Of a DNA stretch of 64,000 nt, positions 1 through 7,337 are shown piece by piece. Where the stretch lies: the NCBI RefSeq assembly GCF_002285795.1, contig NZ_CP022961.1, forward strand, positions 6,080,001 to 6,144,000, given 5' to 3'. Made by a program: the position numbers and the translations under genes. The notes below the pieces were generated by a model. It made no database searches and was not told the origin of the DNA. It saw only the letters and a list, made by a program, of their open reading frames with translations. The stretch's first letter is position 1, and each line of letters starts with the position of its first letter. Source of the stretch: Plantactinospora sp. KBS50. Its GTDB lineage: Bacteria > Actinomycetota > Actinomycetes > Mycobacteriales > Micromonosporaceae.

Positions 1-261
1 GCGCAGCCGCCAGGAACCCGTCACCCCGGCCAGGAACTCCCGGGAACTCAGCCGGCGCCACAGGTTCACCCGCTCGTTGACCATGATCTGCCGGAGGTAG
101 GCCATCGGTTCCTCGACCCGCGACCACCGGCGCATCGCCCGGATCAACGCGCTCTGCACCAGGTCCTCGGCCGCATGCCGGGAGCCGGTGAGCAGGTACG
201 CCGTCCGCAGCAGGTCCGCGTACCGGACCTCGACGAACTCGCGGAACCCGTCGTCGGCCAC
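1..261 (-). CDS. SigE-family ECF RNA polymerase sigma factor (3' end outside window)
   Basis: The 87 visible codons are the N-terminal part of a group 4 (ECF) sigma factor. The stretch REFVEVRYADLLRTAYLLTG followed by AEDLVQSALIRAMRRW is typical sigma region 2, which binds core polymerase and recognises the -10 element. YLRQIMVNERVNLWRR fits the region 2 to 4 linker of the actinobacterial SigE-type proteins. The GTG at 261 is chosen because a GAGGAGG ribosome site lies just upstream and no other in-frame start fits the family length. Region 4 lies beyond position 1, so neither the promoter-recognition helix nor an anti-sigma partner can be seen. The specific regulon is unknown. Confidence 0.85.
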   Translation of the reverse strand, partial: MADDGFREFVEVRYADLLRTAYLLTGSRHAAEDLVQSALIRAMRRWSRVEEPMAYLRQIMVNERVNLWRRLSSREFLAGVTGSWRLR

Positions 262-402
262 CCTGCCCTCCTCGCATCCGTTCTGTTCGCTGAGGAAGAC
301 CCGGGCACGCCCGGAAAGGTTGAGCGCGGCGCCGAGAATTTCGGTTCAGCTCAGGAACCCGGCTCACCTCGGCGAGCCCGACGGGCGATCGAGTTGCGAA
401 GT

Positions 403-1140
403 TCAGCCGGCCAGGCGTACCCGGACCCGGCGGTTGGCCCGGCCCTTGCTCTCCACCTTGACCACCTGGACCCTGCCGATCTGGGCCGTGGACGCGACGT
501 GCGTACCGCCGTCGGCCTGCACGTCCAGGCCCACGATGTCGACGATCCGGACCTCCTGCTCCTCCGGTGGGATCAGGTTGGACTGGGTGCGGATGATGTC
601 CGGCAACGCCAGGGCCTCGGCCCGGGGCAGCACCCGGACCGCCACCGAGCGGTCGGCGGTGACCTCGGTGTTGACCAACTCCTCGATCCGGGCCTTGAAG
701 TCCGGCGGCACCTCGGGCAGGTTGAAGTCCATCCGGGCCTCGCCCGGCTCCATGTTTCCGCCGGTCACCAGCGCGCCGAAGTCCCGGAACACCACGCCGC
801 ACAGCACGTGCAGGCCCGAGTGGGTACGCATCAGCAGCGTCCGCCGCCCGTCCTCGACCGCCCCGGTCACGGCCGTACCCGCCGGCGGCAGCGGATCGTC
901 CTCGGCCGGGATCAGGTACAGCTCGTCACCCCTGCGGGTGCCCACGATCCGGGTCTGTACGCCCTGCCAGAGCAGCACCCCGTGGTCCGGCGGCTGTCCG
1001 CCACCACCCGGGTAGAACGCCGAGCGGTCCAGCACGATGCCCTGCTCGGGGTCGCTGGAGACCACCGTGCACCCCCACTCCCGCAGGGTGGGGTCGGCGA
1101 GGTCGAGCCGGTGGGTGTGGCCGTGCCGGGTGACGCCCAT
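403..1140 (-). CDS. AlaX-like alanyl-tRNA editing hydrolase
   Basis: A 245-residue stand-alone homologue of the alanyl-tRNA synthetase editing domain, expected to deacylate mischarged Ser- or Gly-tRNA(Ala) in the cytoplasm. The family signature AFYPGGGGQP lies at residues 41-50. The first zinc half-site is H107-x3-H111 (HSGLH). The second, normally CxxxH, reads D210-G-G-T-H214, so the usual cysteine is replaced by aspartate. It is the last gene of a tight minus-strand run (DUF2516, alpha/beta hydrolase, this gene) with only 11 bases to the preceding stop. Metal binding with Asp in place of Cys is an inference; a non-editing metal-dependent hydrolase cannot be excluded. Confidence 0.85.
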   Translation of the reverse strand: MGVTRHGHTHRLDLADPTLREWGCTVVSSDPEQGIVLDRSAFYPGGGGQPPDHGVLLWQGVQTRIVGTRRGDELYLIPAEDDPLPPAGTAVTGAVEDGRRTLLMRTHSGLHVLCGVVFRDFGALVTGGNMEPGEARMDFNLPEVPPDFKARIEELVNTEVTADRSVAVRVLPRAEALALPDIIRTQSNLIPPEEQEVRIVDIVGLDVQADGGTHVASTAQIGRVQVVKVESKGRANRRVRVRLAG

Positions 1141-1151
1141 GGCAACGGAGC

Positions 1152-2039
1152 CTACGCGTTGAGAAACGCCGAGATGCGTTCCCGTACGTCGGCGCGGTGC
1201 GTCCAGAGCACACCGGGCCGGTCGTACACGTGCAGGGTGGCCGCGGGCAGCGCGGCGGCGACCTGCTCGGCCACCTCGGCCGGGTGCAGCGGATCACCCT
1301 GGGCGCCGATCACCAGGACCGGCGCGGTCACGGCGGCCAGCGCCGCCGCGTTGCGCACCGCGACCTGGTCGGGCAGGCCGGCCAGGGCCGGGGCCAGGCC
1401 GTCGCGGGTCAACTGGTCGAGCCGCTGGCGCAGGTACGCCCATCCGGCCGGGGTGTTGCGCAGCGCCACCGGGATCTCGTACGACACGGCCTCGGCGATT
1501 GTCGCGGGGTCGCCGTCCTCGATGGCGTCGAGCAGTTCGGTGAGGCGTTCCCGGGCCGCCGTCGGCCGGGGCCGGTCCAGCACGGCCGGCAGGAACAGCA
1601 CCACCTTCTCGAAGCGTTGCGGGCTCTCCACCAGCAGCCGGCACAGTGCACCGGCGCCCAGGCTCACGCCCACGGCCCGGGTGGCCTGGCCGAGGTCCGC
1701 CACCGCCCGCAGGTCCCGGGCCAGCTCGGGGTAGCCCCACGGCCCGGCGGGCGCGTCGGACCGCCCGTGGCCGCGGAACTGGAAGAAGATTTTCGTACCG
1801 TCCACCGCGCTGCCCAGCGGCCGGGTGGTGGCGATGCCCTGGCCGAGCCCGTGCGCGAACACGGTCACCGGCTCACCCGCGCCGGTGACCAGCCGTTCGA
1901 GGCGTACCTCGTGTGGGGTGGCGACGATTTCGGTGGGGGGTTCGGGCAGGCTGGGTCGACCGTTCCGCGGGGCCGTTGGCCCCGGACCGTCCGTCCGCGG
2001 TCCGCCGTCGGGCGGCGGTGGCCAGCGGAAATCCCTCAC
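1152..2039 (-). CDS. alpha/beta-fold hydrolase
   Basis: A 295-residue alpha/beta hydrolase of unknown substrate. The oxyanion-side motif FAHGLGQG, the FRGHGRSDAP loop and the nucleophile elbow GVSLGAG (Ser126) are present. Late in the protein, GAQGDPLHP gives a likely acid residue and WTHRADV a likely catalytic histidine. The open frame extends further upstream, but that part overlaps the DUF2516 gene. The GTG at 2039 is preferred because it overlaps the DUF2516 stop as GTGA, the usual sign of translational coupling. The first 35 residues are Pro/Gly-rich and the family core begins near residue 45, so a start at a later GTG is possible. Sequence alone does not tell esterase, lipase or haloperoxidase-like activity apart. 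Confidence 0.82.
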   Translation of the reverse strand: MRDFRWPPPPDGGPRTDGPGPTAPRNGRPSLPEPPTEIVATPHEVRLERLVTGAGEPVTVFAHGLGQGIATTRPLGSAVDGTKIFFQFRGHGRSDAPAGPWGYPELARDLRAVADLGQATRAVGVSLGAGALCRLLVESPQRFEKVVLFLPAVLDRPRPTAARERLTELLDAIEDGDPATIAEAVSYEIPVALRNTPAGWAYLRQRLDQLTRDGLAPALAGLPDQVAVRNAAALAAVTAPVLVIGAQGDPLHPAEVAEQVAAALPAATLHVYDRPGVLWTHRADVRERISAFLNA

Positions 2040-2350
2040 CAGAAGCCCTTGCCGTCGGTGATGTCGCGCAGACCGACCCGGACGTCGAGCAGGTAGATCA
2101 GCGCGGCGGCGATGCCGATCAGGCCGAAGATGCTGATCGGCCCGAAGAACAGCAGGGTCAGCACCAGGCACAGGCCCAGGATGGCCAGCCAGGCGCCCTT
2201 CGGCAGGGTGCCGATCGCGGGGAACGCGTCGGAGCGTTGAGTGAGGCAGTGCACGAAGGCGACGCTCTCGACCACGAGCGCGAAGACCAGGAGCACCAGA
2301 TTGATGATGCTCACGACGGACAGGTAGAACAGCGGCGCGGCTGATGCCAT
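2036..2350 (-). CDS. DUF2516 family membrane protein
   Basis: A 104-residue integral membrane protein. Three hydrophobic segments are visible (LSVVSIINLVLLVFALVVES, AWLAILGLCLVLTLLFF, SIFGLIGIAAALIYLLDV), ending in the DVRVGLRDI tail typical of DUF2516. Its function is unknown. The ATG at 2350 is chosen because residues upstream of it are basic and outside the family core; an in-frame start 13 codons earlier exists. In M. tuberculosis, a DUF2516 gene (Rv0476) follows hbhA (Rv0475) and an XRE regulator (Rv0474), the same order as here. The stop overlaps the start of the hydrolase downstream. Confidence 0.85.
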   Translation of the reverse strand: MASAAPLFYLSVVSIINLVLLVFALVVESVAFVHCLTQRSDAFPAIGTLPKGAWLAILGLCLVLTLLFFGPISIFGLIGIAAALIYLLDVRVGLRDITDGKGFW

Positions 2351-2368
2351 GCCGGCAAGCTTATGTCG

Positions 2369-2410
2369 ACGGCCCCGGGTCCGTGCCACGTGGCACGGAC
2401 CCGGGGCCGT
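2369..2410 (-). terminator. Perfect 42-nt palindrome, likely terminator of the HbhA-like gene
   Basis: Positions 2369-2389 are exactly complementary to 2390-2410, giving a 21-bp stem with the centre CCACGTGG. It sits 21 bases after the stop of the HbhA-like gene and 19 bases before the DUF2516 start, both on the minus strand. There is no U-run, as usual for actinobacterial intrinsic terminators. Because of the exact dyad symmetry it could also be a protein-binding site. Confidence 0.75.
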
Positions 2411-2430
2411 GGTGAGTTCGACCGCGCGGG

Positions 2431-3096
2431 CTACTTGGCGCTCGGACGGCCGCGCTTCGCCGTACCGCTCGACCTGGCGGCGGTGCTCCTGGCCGCCGGC
2501 TTGGCGTCGGCGGCGGTGGCCTTGGCGGCCGGCTTGCCGGCGCGTGCGGTCCGGGTCCGCTTGGCCGACGCGGTCGCGGCGGTCCCGCCCGCGGTCGCGG
2601 CCGGCGCGGTCGCGGCGGACGCGGCCTCGGCCGGCGCGGTCTCGGCCACCGTGGCCGGGGTGGCGCCCACCTCGGCGACCTCGGTGCTGGCCAGGTCGGC
2701 GTTCACGGTGTCGGCGGCCTGGACCACGCCGGCGCCGATGACCCGCTCACCGCGGGCGACCAGGGCGGAGTACGCGGCGGCGGCCCGTTCCTGCGCGGCC
2801 TGCGCGTTGGTGAGCACCACCGCGGCGTTGCGGATGGCCACCTCCCGCAGCCGGTCGACGTCGATGTCGGCGGACCGGCCGCGCAGCGTCTGCGCGGTGT
2901 CGGTGGCGGTCCGGTTCACCGTACGGATCGACTCGGTGGCCCGCTGCCGCAGCTCGCTTCCGGTGCTGGTGGCACGGCCGCTCAACGTGGTGACGACCGC
3001 CGGGAGGCGGCGGCGCAGCGATTCGTACGCGAGTTCGCCGGCGCCCGCGGCGGCGTAGAAGGGCGCGGGGATGCGGCTGGTCCTGGGCTGGTTCAT
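2431..3096 (-). CDS. HbhA-like coiled-coil protein with Ala/Lys/Arg-rich tail
   Basis: A 221-residue protein laid out like mycobacterial heparin-binding haemagglutinin. Residues 1-130 are helical and heptad-rich (LRQRATESIRTVNRTATDTA). After an Ala-rich linker, a basic low-complexity tail begins near residue 178 (KRTRTARAGKPAAKATAADA) and ends in RGRPSAK. In HbhA such a tail binds sulfated glycans; outside mycobacteria its role is unsettled and DNA or surface binding is possible. Its ATG overlaps the stop of the upstream XRE regulator as ATGA, and DUF2516 follows, matching the Rv0474-Rv0475-Rv0476 order. A histone-H1-like or PhaF-like DNA-binding protein is the main alternative. Confidence 0.72.
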   Translation of the reverse strand: MNQPRTSRIPAPFYAAAGAGELAYESLRRRLPAVVTTLSGRATSTGSELRQRATESIRTVNRTATDTAQTLRGRSADIDVDRLREVAIRNAAVVLTNAQAAQERAAAAYSALVARGERVIGAGVVQAADTVNADLASTEVAEVGATPATVAETAPAEAASAATAPAATAGGTAATASAKRTRTARAGKPAAKATAADAKPAARSTAARSSGTAKRGRPSAK

Positions 3097-3793
3097 GACT
3101 CCTCCTCATCGGCCGCACGGGCGGCCTCGCGGCTGGGCTGGTCCGGCTTGCGGGCCGCCCGGCGGGTGGTCGTCCGGCGGGTGGTCGTGGCTGGGGGACA
3201 TCCGGCGTTCCGGCCTTCTCCGCCGGGGTGCCGGTGGCCGGTGACGGCGCGGCGCCGGCCTCGGTCACCGCGACCGAGTCGAGCACCTCCGCGGTCGGGT
3301 CCGGCTCGGCCGGTACCGGCCCCGCGGCGGCGGCACCGGCCGGGGCGGCCCCGGCGTCGGTGCCGGTGCCGGTGCCGGTGCCGGTCCCGGTCCCGGTGTC
3401 GGTGTCGGTCCCGGTGTCGGTCCCGGTGTCGGTGTCGGTCCCGGTGTGCCGGGCGTTCTCCCGGCGGAAGGTCTCGTAGATCTGGCTCAGCGACTGCTTC
3501 TGCGGCATGGTGAGGTCCGGGTCGGTCGCGATGGCCGCGAGCACGCCCTGGCCCTCCTTGTCGTCGAGCAGACCGGCCCGCAGGTACATGGCCGGCGTCG
3601 AGACCCGTAGAGCGCTGGCGATCTGCTGCAACACCTCGGCGCTCGGCTTGCGCAGACCCCGTTCGATCTGGCTCAGGTACGGGTTGCTGACCCCGGTCTG
3701 CTCGGCGAGCTGCCGCAGCGAGATCTGGGCGCTGCGCCGCAGGTCGCGGATGAACCCCCCGATGTCCCGGGGTAGGTCCTTGGGTGTGGCCAT
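3093..3793 (-). CDS. XRE-family HTH regulator, frameshifted near its 3' end
   Basis: Residues 10-70 form a lambda-Cro/XRE helix-turn-helix (LRQLAEQTGVSNPYLSQIER then KPSAEVLQQIASAL), followed by a short helical domain and a Thr/Gly/Asp repeat linker. Read straight through, the frame runs over the whole start of the HbhA-like gene. At a run of five G on the plus strand (3193-3197), adding one base switches to a frame that reads PPATTTRRTTTRRAARKPDQ, continues to EEES and stops at 3093. That stop overlaps the next start as ATGA. The repaired protein would be 233 residues. It is the syntenic counterpart of Rv0474 and probably binds the palindrome just upstream. Whether the missing base is real or a base-calling error cannot be told here. 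Confidence 0.78.
3357..3449. repeat. Hexanucleotide microsatellite inside the XRE gene
   Basis: About 15 tandem GGTGCC / GGTCCC / GGTGTC units encode an alternating Thr-Gly / Thr-Asp linker between the DNA-binding part and the tail of the regulator. The unit is six bases, so copy-number changes keep the reading frame and would only change linker length. Confidence 0.85.
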
Positions 3794-3815
3794 GCCCCCA
3801 CGCTAGCCACCGCCT

Positions 3816-3852
3816 GCTAACTCCTGCAAGCAAAATGCTTGCAGGAGTTAGC
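3816..3852. promoter_or_regulatory. Perfect 17-bp inverted repeat upstream of the XRE gene
   Basis: Arms at 3816-3832 and 3836-3852 are exact reverse complements (GCTAACTCCTGCAAGCA) separated by AAA. The element starts 23 bases upstream of the XRE start codon and is AT-richer than its surroundings. This is the expected place for an autoregulatory operator. It also lies 43 bases past the asparaginase stop, so a terminator role is the alternative; there is no U-run. Confidence 0.7.
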
Positions 3853-3894
3853 GGCGTCACTCCGGCCGGACGGGATCAGCCCGGACCCACCCGC

Positions 3895-4854
3895 TCACCA
3901 GAGCGGACGCACGCTGCCCACCGGCTCGCCGCCGCCGTACACCGTGCCGGCGGCCAGCTCGTCCAGCACCGGCGCCCGCACCCCGAGCCGGGACAGCGCC
4001 GCGGCCAGCACCGGCATCCGAGCCCGGCCCGCACCGTCGTCGATCTTGAGCGCCACCGCGCCGACCCCCGGCACGGCCACCGCCTGTACTCCCTCGGCCC
4101 CGCCCTTGGCCAGCAGCCCCGGCACCCCCGCCATCAGCCGGGTGTCCTCGGCGAGCGTCCCCGCCACCTGCTCGGGATGCGCCCGCATCGCATCCGCCAC
4201 GGTCCGCCCGGCCGACCCCGGATCGGCGTGCACCAGGCGCAGGAAGGCGGCGGCCAGTCCGGTCAGCGAGAGCGCCAGCACCGGAGCCCCGCAGCCGTCC
4301 ACCCCCACCGCGGCCACCTGCTCCCCGGCGTACTCCTGCACGGCCGCCCGGATCCGCTCCTGCACCGGATGCTCGGGCCGCCAGTACCCGTCCACCGGCC
4401 AGCCGTTCTCCTGGCAGGTGAGCAGCATCCCGGTGTGCTTGCCCGAGCAGTTCATGTACACCCGCCCGGGTCCGCCGCCGGCCCGGTACAGCGCCGCGCG
4501 GGCCAACCCGGCGATCGGCAGATCGGGCGGGCAGCGCAACGCCGAGTCCGGTAGGTCGGCGCCGGCCAGCAGCTCGCGTACCCGGCGCACGTGGAAGTCC
4601 TCCCCGTGGTGGCTGGCCGCGACCAGCGCGAGATCCGCGGCGTCGGCCAGCCGGAGACCGGCGGCGATCATGCCGGCCGCCTGCATCGGCTTGTTGGACG
4701 AGCGGGGGAAGATCGGCGCGGTGACGTCGCCGGCCGCCGCCAGCACCGAGCCGGCCGCGTCCAGCACCACCACCGAACCCCGGTGGATGCCCTCCACGAA
4801 CCCCGACCGGACGACCTCGGCGAGCGGCACACCGCCCTGGTAAGTGTTGTACAC
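3895..4854 (-). CDS. Asparaginase (asparaginase II family, PF06089 type)
   Basis: A 319-residue protein of the bacterial/rhizobial-type asparaginase family, expected to hydrolyse L-asparagine to aspartate and ammonia in the cytoplasm. Family landmarks include LAEVVRSGFVEGIHRGSVVV near the N-terminus, IFPRSSNKPMQ, ASHHGEDFHV, MNCSGKHTGMLL and VDGCGAPVLAL. The GTG at 4854 is chosen because it is the only start codon between an upstream non-coding stretch and the conserved LAEVVRSG block; the ribosome site is weak. It follows the BKACE gene by 32 bases on the same strand, so the two are probably co-transcribed. Confidence 0.88.
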   Translation of the reverse strand: MYNTYQGGVPLAEVVRSGFVEGIHRGSVVVLDAAGSVLAAAGDVTAPIFPRSSNKPMQAAGMIAAGLRLADAADLALVAASHHGEDFHVRRVRELLAGADLPDSALRCPPDLPIAGLARAALYRAGGGPGRVYMNCSGKHTGMLLTCQENGWPVDGYWRPEHPVQERIRAAVQEYAGEQVAAVGVDGCGAPVLALSLTGLAAAFLRLVHADPGSAGRTVADAMRAHPEQVAGTLAEDTRLMAGVPGLLAKGGAEGVQAVAVPGVGAVALKIDDGAGRARMPVLAAALSRLGVRAPVLDELAAGTVYGGGEPVGSVRPLW

Positions 4855-4886
4855 GGTGCCGAACGTTACCGACCGGCGTCCGGCCG

Positions 4887-5726
4887 TCAGCCCCGGGCGG
4901 GGATGCCCAGCAGCTCCCGGGCCTCGCCCGGGGTCACCGGCGGCCGCTGGGCGAGCTGGGCGAAGGCCACCGCGCGGGCCACCAGCTGCATGTTCGACTC
5001 CACCGGACGGCCCTTGGCGTACGTGACGGTGTCCTCCATCCCCACCCGCAGGTGGCCGCCCGCGGACAGCGACGCGAGGATCACCGGGATCGTGCCGCGG
5101 CCGATACCGGTGGCCGAGAAGGTCGTCCCCGCCGGCAGGTCGCGCAGCGCCTGGCAGCAGGCCACCAGCGCCGCCGCGCTCGCCGGCATGCCACCCGGTA
5201 CGCCCATCACGAAGTCGACGTGCACGTGTCCGCCGGCCGGCAGGCCGTACCTGCCGAGCAGCCGCTGCAACGCGGTGAGGTGACCCAGGTCGAAGATCTC
5301 GTACTCGGGGACCACCCCGCGCTCCTGCATCCGGGTGTGCAGGTCGACGATGAACTCCCAGCGGTTGAGGAACACGTCGTCGCCGAAGTTGACCGTGCCC
5401 ATGGTGCAGGAGGCCATCTCCGGCCCGGCGTCCAGCACGGCCAGCCGGTCGCGCTCCGGGTCGGTCACCGCGCCGCCGCTGGAGAGCTGCACCACCAGGT
5501 CGGTGGACTCGCGCAGCGCCGCCACGGTGTCGCGCAGCCGGCCGAGGTCCAGCGTCGGCCGGGCCTCGCCGTCCCGGATGTGTACGTGGATCACGGCGGC
5601 GCCCAGCGCCTCGCACTCCTTGGCGGTGCCCACCAACTCGTCGAGGGTGACCGGCAGCGCCGGTACGTCCGCCTTGGTCGACTCGGCACCGGTCGGTGCC
5701 ACCGTGATCAACGTCCCTGTCGTCAT
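4887..5726 (-). CDS. BKACE family protein (DUF849, beta-keto acid cleavage enzyme)
   Basis: A 279-residue TIM-barrel enzyme of the BKACE family. These enzymes condense a beta-keto acid with acetyl-CoA and cleave it to a CoA ester and acetoacetate, as 3-keto-5-aminohexanoate cleavage enzyme does in lysine fermentation. Zinc ligands are visible as His47 and His49 (IHVHIRD) and Glu231 (RVGMEDT). The barrel glycines in SATGIGRG and the VPGGMPAS loop are intact. The natural substrate cannot be read from sequence, as the family covers many beta-keto acids. It lies between ygfZ and the asparaginase gene in one minus-strand run. Confidence 0.88.
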   Translation of the reverse strand: MTTGTLITVAPTGAESTKADVPALPVTLDELVGTAKECEALGAAVIHVHIRDGEARPTLDLGRLRDTVAALRESTDLVVQLSSGGAVTDPERDRLAVLDAGPEMASCTMGTVNFGDDVFLNRWEFIVDLHTRMQERGVVPEYEIFDLGHLTALQRLLGRYGLPAGGHVHVDFVMGVPGGMPASAAALVACCQALRDLPAGTTFSATGIGRGTIPVILASLSAGGHLRVGMEDTVTYAKGRPVESNMQLVARAVAFAQLAQRPPVTPGEARELLGIPARG

Positions 5727-5776
5727 GGCCGGATCCTAGCCGCCGGTCCCCGGGCCGCCGGTCGCTCGATCGCCGG

Positions 5777-6883
5777 TCACTCGATCGCCGCGGCCACCTC
5801 GCCGACCAGCAACGGGGCGTCGTCCGCGACGTTCCGCTTGAGCACCGCGAGGGCGATCGGACCCAGCTCGAAGTGCTGCACCGCCGAACCGACGAAGCCG
5901 ACCGATCGGCCCGCCGTGGTCACCGGCGTCCCCGACTCCGGCAGCCGGTCGCTGGCCGAGCCGTCCAGGTGCAGCAGGACCAGCCGGCGGGGCGGCCGGC
6001 CCAGGTTGTGCACCCGGGCCACCGTCTCCTGGCCCCGGTAGCAGCCCTTCTCCAGGTGCACGGCCGGTCCGACGAGATCCACCTCGGCCGGAATCGTCCG
6101 GTGGTCGGTGTCCCGGCCCACCCGCGGAATCCGGGCGGCCACCCGCAACGCCTCGTACGCCCACAGCCCGGCCGCCGGCACGCCGGCCTCCCGCAGCGTC
6201 CCCGCCACCTCGTCGATCCGACCACGGGGCACCAGCAGGTCCACGCCGAGGCGGACCCGGCGCGCCCAACCACCGCCGGGCAGCTGGCTCACGTCGTACC
6301 GGGAGGTGGGCCGGGCCGGCACGGAGCCGGCGGCGAACTTCGAGGCCGGCACCTCGACCAGATCCGGCGCGGCCAGGTCCGCCACGCCGAGCGCCGCCGC
6401 GGCGGCCGCGGCCCGCGGGCCGACCAGGGACAGCAGCGCCCACTGCGCGGTCACGTCCGCCGGGTCGACCCGGGTGAAGAACCGCATCTTGAGCAGGTAG
6501 TCCAGCAGCCCGGCGGCATCCCCCGGCTCGGTGTCCAGCCAGGTCGTCGTGCCGTCCTCGGCCACCATCGCGTGCTGCTCGATGTGCCCGTGCGGGGACA
6601 GCACCAGCAGCTCCGAACCCTCCCCCGCCGCGATCGTGGCGAGGTGCTGGGAGGTCAGCGTGTGCAGCCAACCGGCGCGTTCCTCGCCGGGCACCGCCAG
6701 CACCCCGCGGTGTGAGCGGTCGACCAGCGCCACATCGGTCGCCGCCTGCCGCTGCTCCCGCAGCGGATCGCCGTAGTGCGCCGCCACCGAGCCGACGCCG
6801 GCCGCCGCGTGCTCCGGATCCGGCCGGTCCCGGGTCCGCTCGTCGATCGCCTCCACCGCCACCGCTCCGGACAGCTCGATCAT
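5777..6883 (-). CDS. ygfZ: Folate-binding protein YgfZ / CAF17-like
   Basis: A 368-residue member of the GcvT-like folate-binding family that supports repair or assembly of certain iron-sulfur enzymes. The diagnostic motif KGCYRGQE (here followed by TVARVHNLGRPPRR) is near residue 268 and holds the conserved cysteine. The open frame continues upstream over the Fur-family gene, but the ATG at 6883 is preferred: it lies 2 bases after the Fur stop with GGGGAG at the right distance. In M. tuberculosis, the corresponding gene (Rv0811c) sits next to pabC and the nitrobindin gene as here. Confidence 0.9.
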   Translation of the reverse strand: MIELSGAVAVEAIDERTRDRPDPEHAAAGVGSVAAHYGDPLREQRQAATDVALVDRSHRGVLAVPGEERAGWLHTLTSQHLATIAAGEGSELLVLSPHGHIEQHAMVAEDGTTTWLDTEPGDAAGLLDYLLKMRFFTRVDPADVTAQWALLSLVGPRAAAAAAALGVADLAAPDLVEVPASKFAAGSVPARPTSRYDVSQLPGGGWARRVRLGVDLLVPRGRIDEVAGTLREAGVPAAGLWAYEALRVAARIPRVGRDTDHRTIPAEVDLVGPAVHLEKGCYRGQETVARVHNLGRPPRRLVLLHLDGSASDRLPESGTPVTTAGRSVGFVGSAVQHFELGPIALAVLKRNVADDAPLLVGEVAAAIE

Positions 6884-6885
6884 CA

Positions 6886-7302
6886 CTACTCCCCACAGTT
6901 TCCGCAGACGCCGAAGAGCGCCACATGCCCGATGTCCACCTGGAAACCGCGCTCGGCCAGCAGCCGGTCGGCCACCGGGCGCAGCAGCTCCGGGTCCATG
7001 TCGTCGACCGTGCCACAGGACCGGCAGACCAGGTGCACGTGCTGGTCGTCGTCGGCCGCGTGGTACGTCGGTGCCCCGTGCGACAGGTGGGTGTGCCGGA
7101 CCAGCCCCAGCCGCTCCAACAGCTCCAGCGTCCGGTAGATGGTGGTGATGTTCACTCCGGCCGCCATCCCGCGGACGGCCGTGTGCACCTGCTCCGGGGT
7201 GGCATGCCCCAACTCGTGCACGGCACGCAGAACGAGCTGCCGCTGGGCGGTCAGCCGCAGACCTCGGGATCGCAGCAGTTCGGCAAGGTGCGTTTCGGAC
7301 AC
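6886..7302 (-). CDS. Fur-family metalloregulator
   Basis: A 138-residue Fur superfamily repressor. The winged helix is at residues 14-80 (RLTAQRQLVLRAVHEL, VNITTIYRTLELLERLGLVR). The metal-binding half follows, with the HVHLVCRSCG segment and a C-terminal CGNC, so both CxxC pairs of the structural zinc site are present. The sensed metal (iron, zinc, or peroxide as in PerR) cannot be fixed from this alone; position next to ygfZ, an Fe-S maturation factor, hints at iron or redox. The start is GTG at 7302, with CGGAG just upstream. It is divergent from pabC with only 35 bases between the start codons. Confidence 0.9.
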   Translation of the reverse strand: MSETHLAELLRSRGLRLTAQRQLVLRAVHELGHATPEQVHTAVRGMAAGVNITTIYRTLELLERLGLVRHTHLSHGAPTYHAADDDQHVHLVCRSCGTVDDMDPELLRPVADRLLAERGFQVDIGHVALFGVCGNCGE

Positions 7303-7337
7303 GCTCCGAGCATAGTTCGCCGGCTACCATCGGCCGG

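Noticed and set aside
2040..2171. Upstream extension of the alpha/beta hydrolase
   Set aside because: It overlaps the DUF2516 gene in another frame and reads as Arg-rich noise; the GTGA-coupled start is preferred.
6884..7330. Upstream extension of ygfZ over the Fur-family gene
   Set aside because: The Fur gene is unmistakable in the overlapping frame, and the ygfZ start at 6883 has a good ribosome site.
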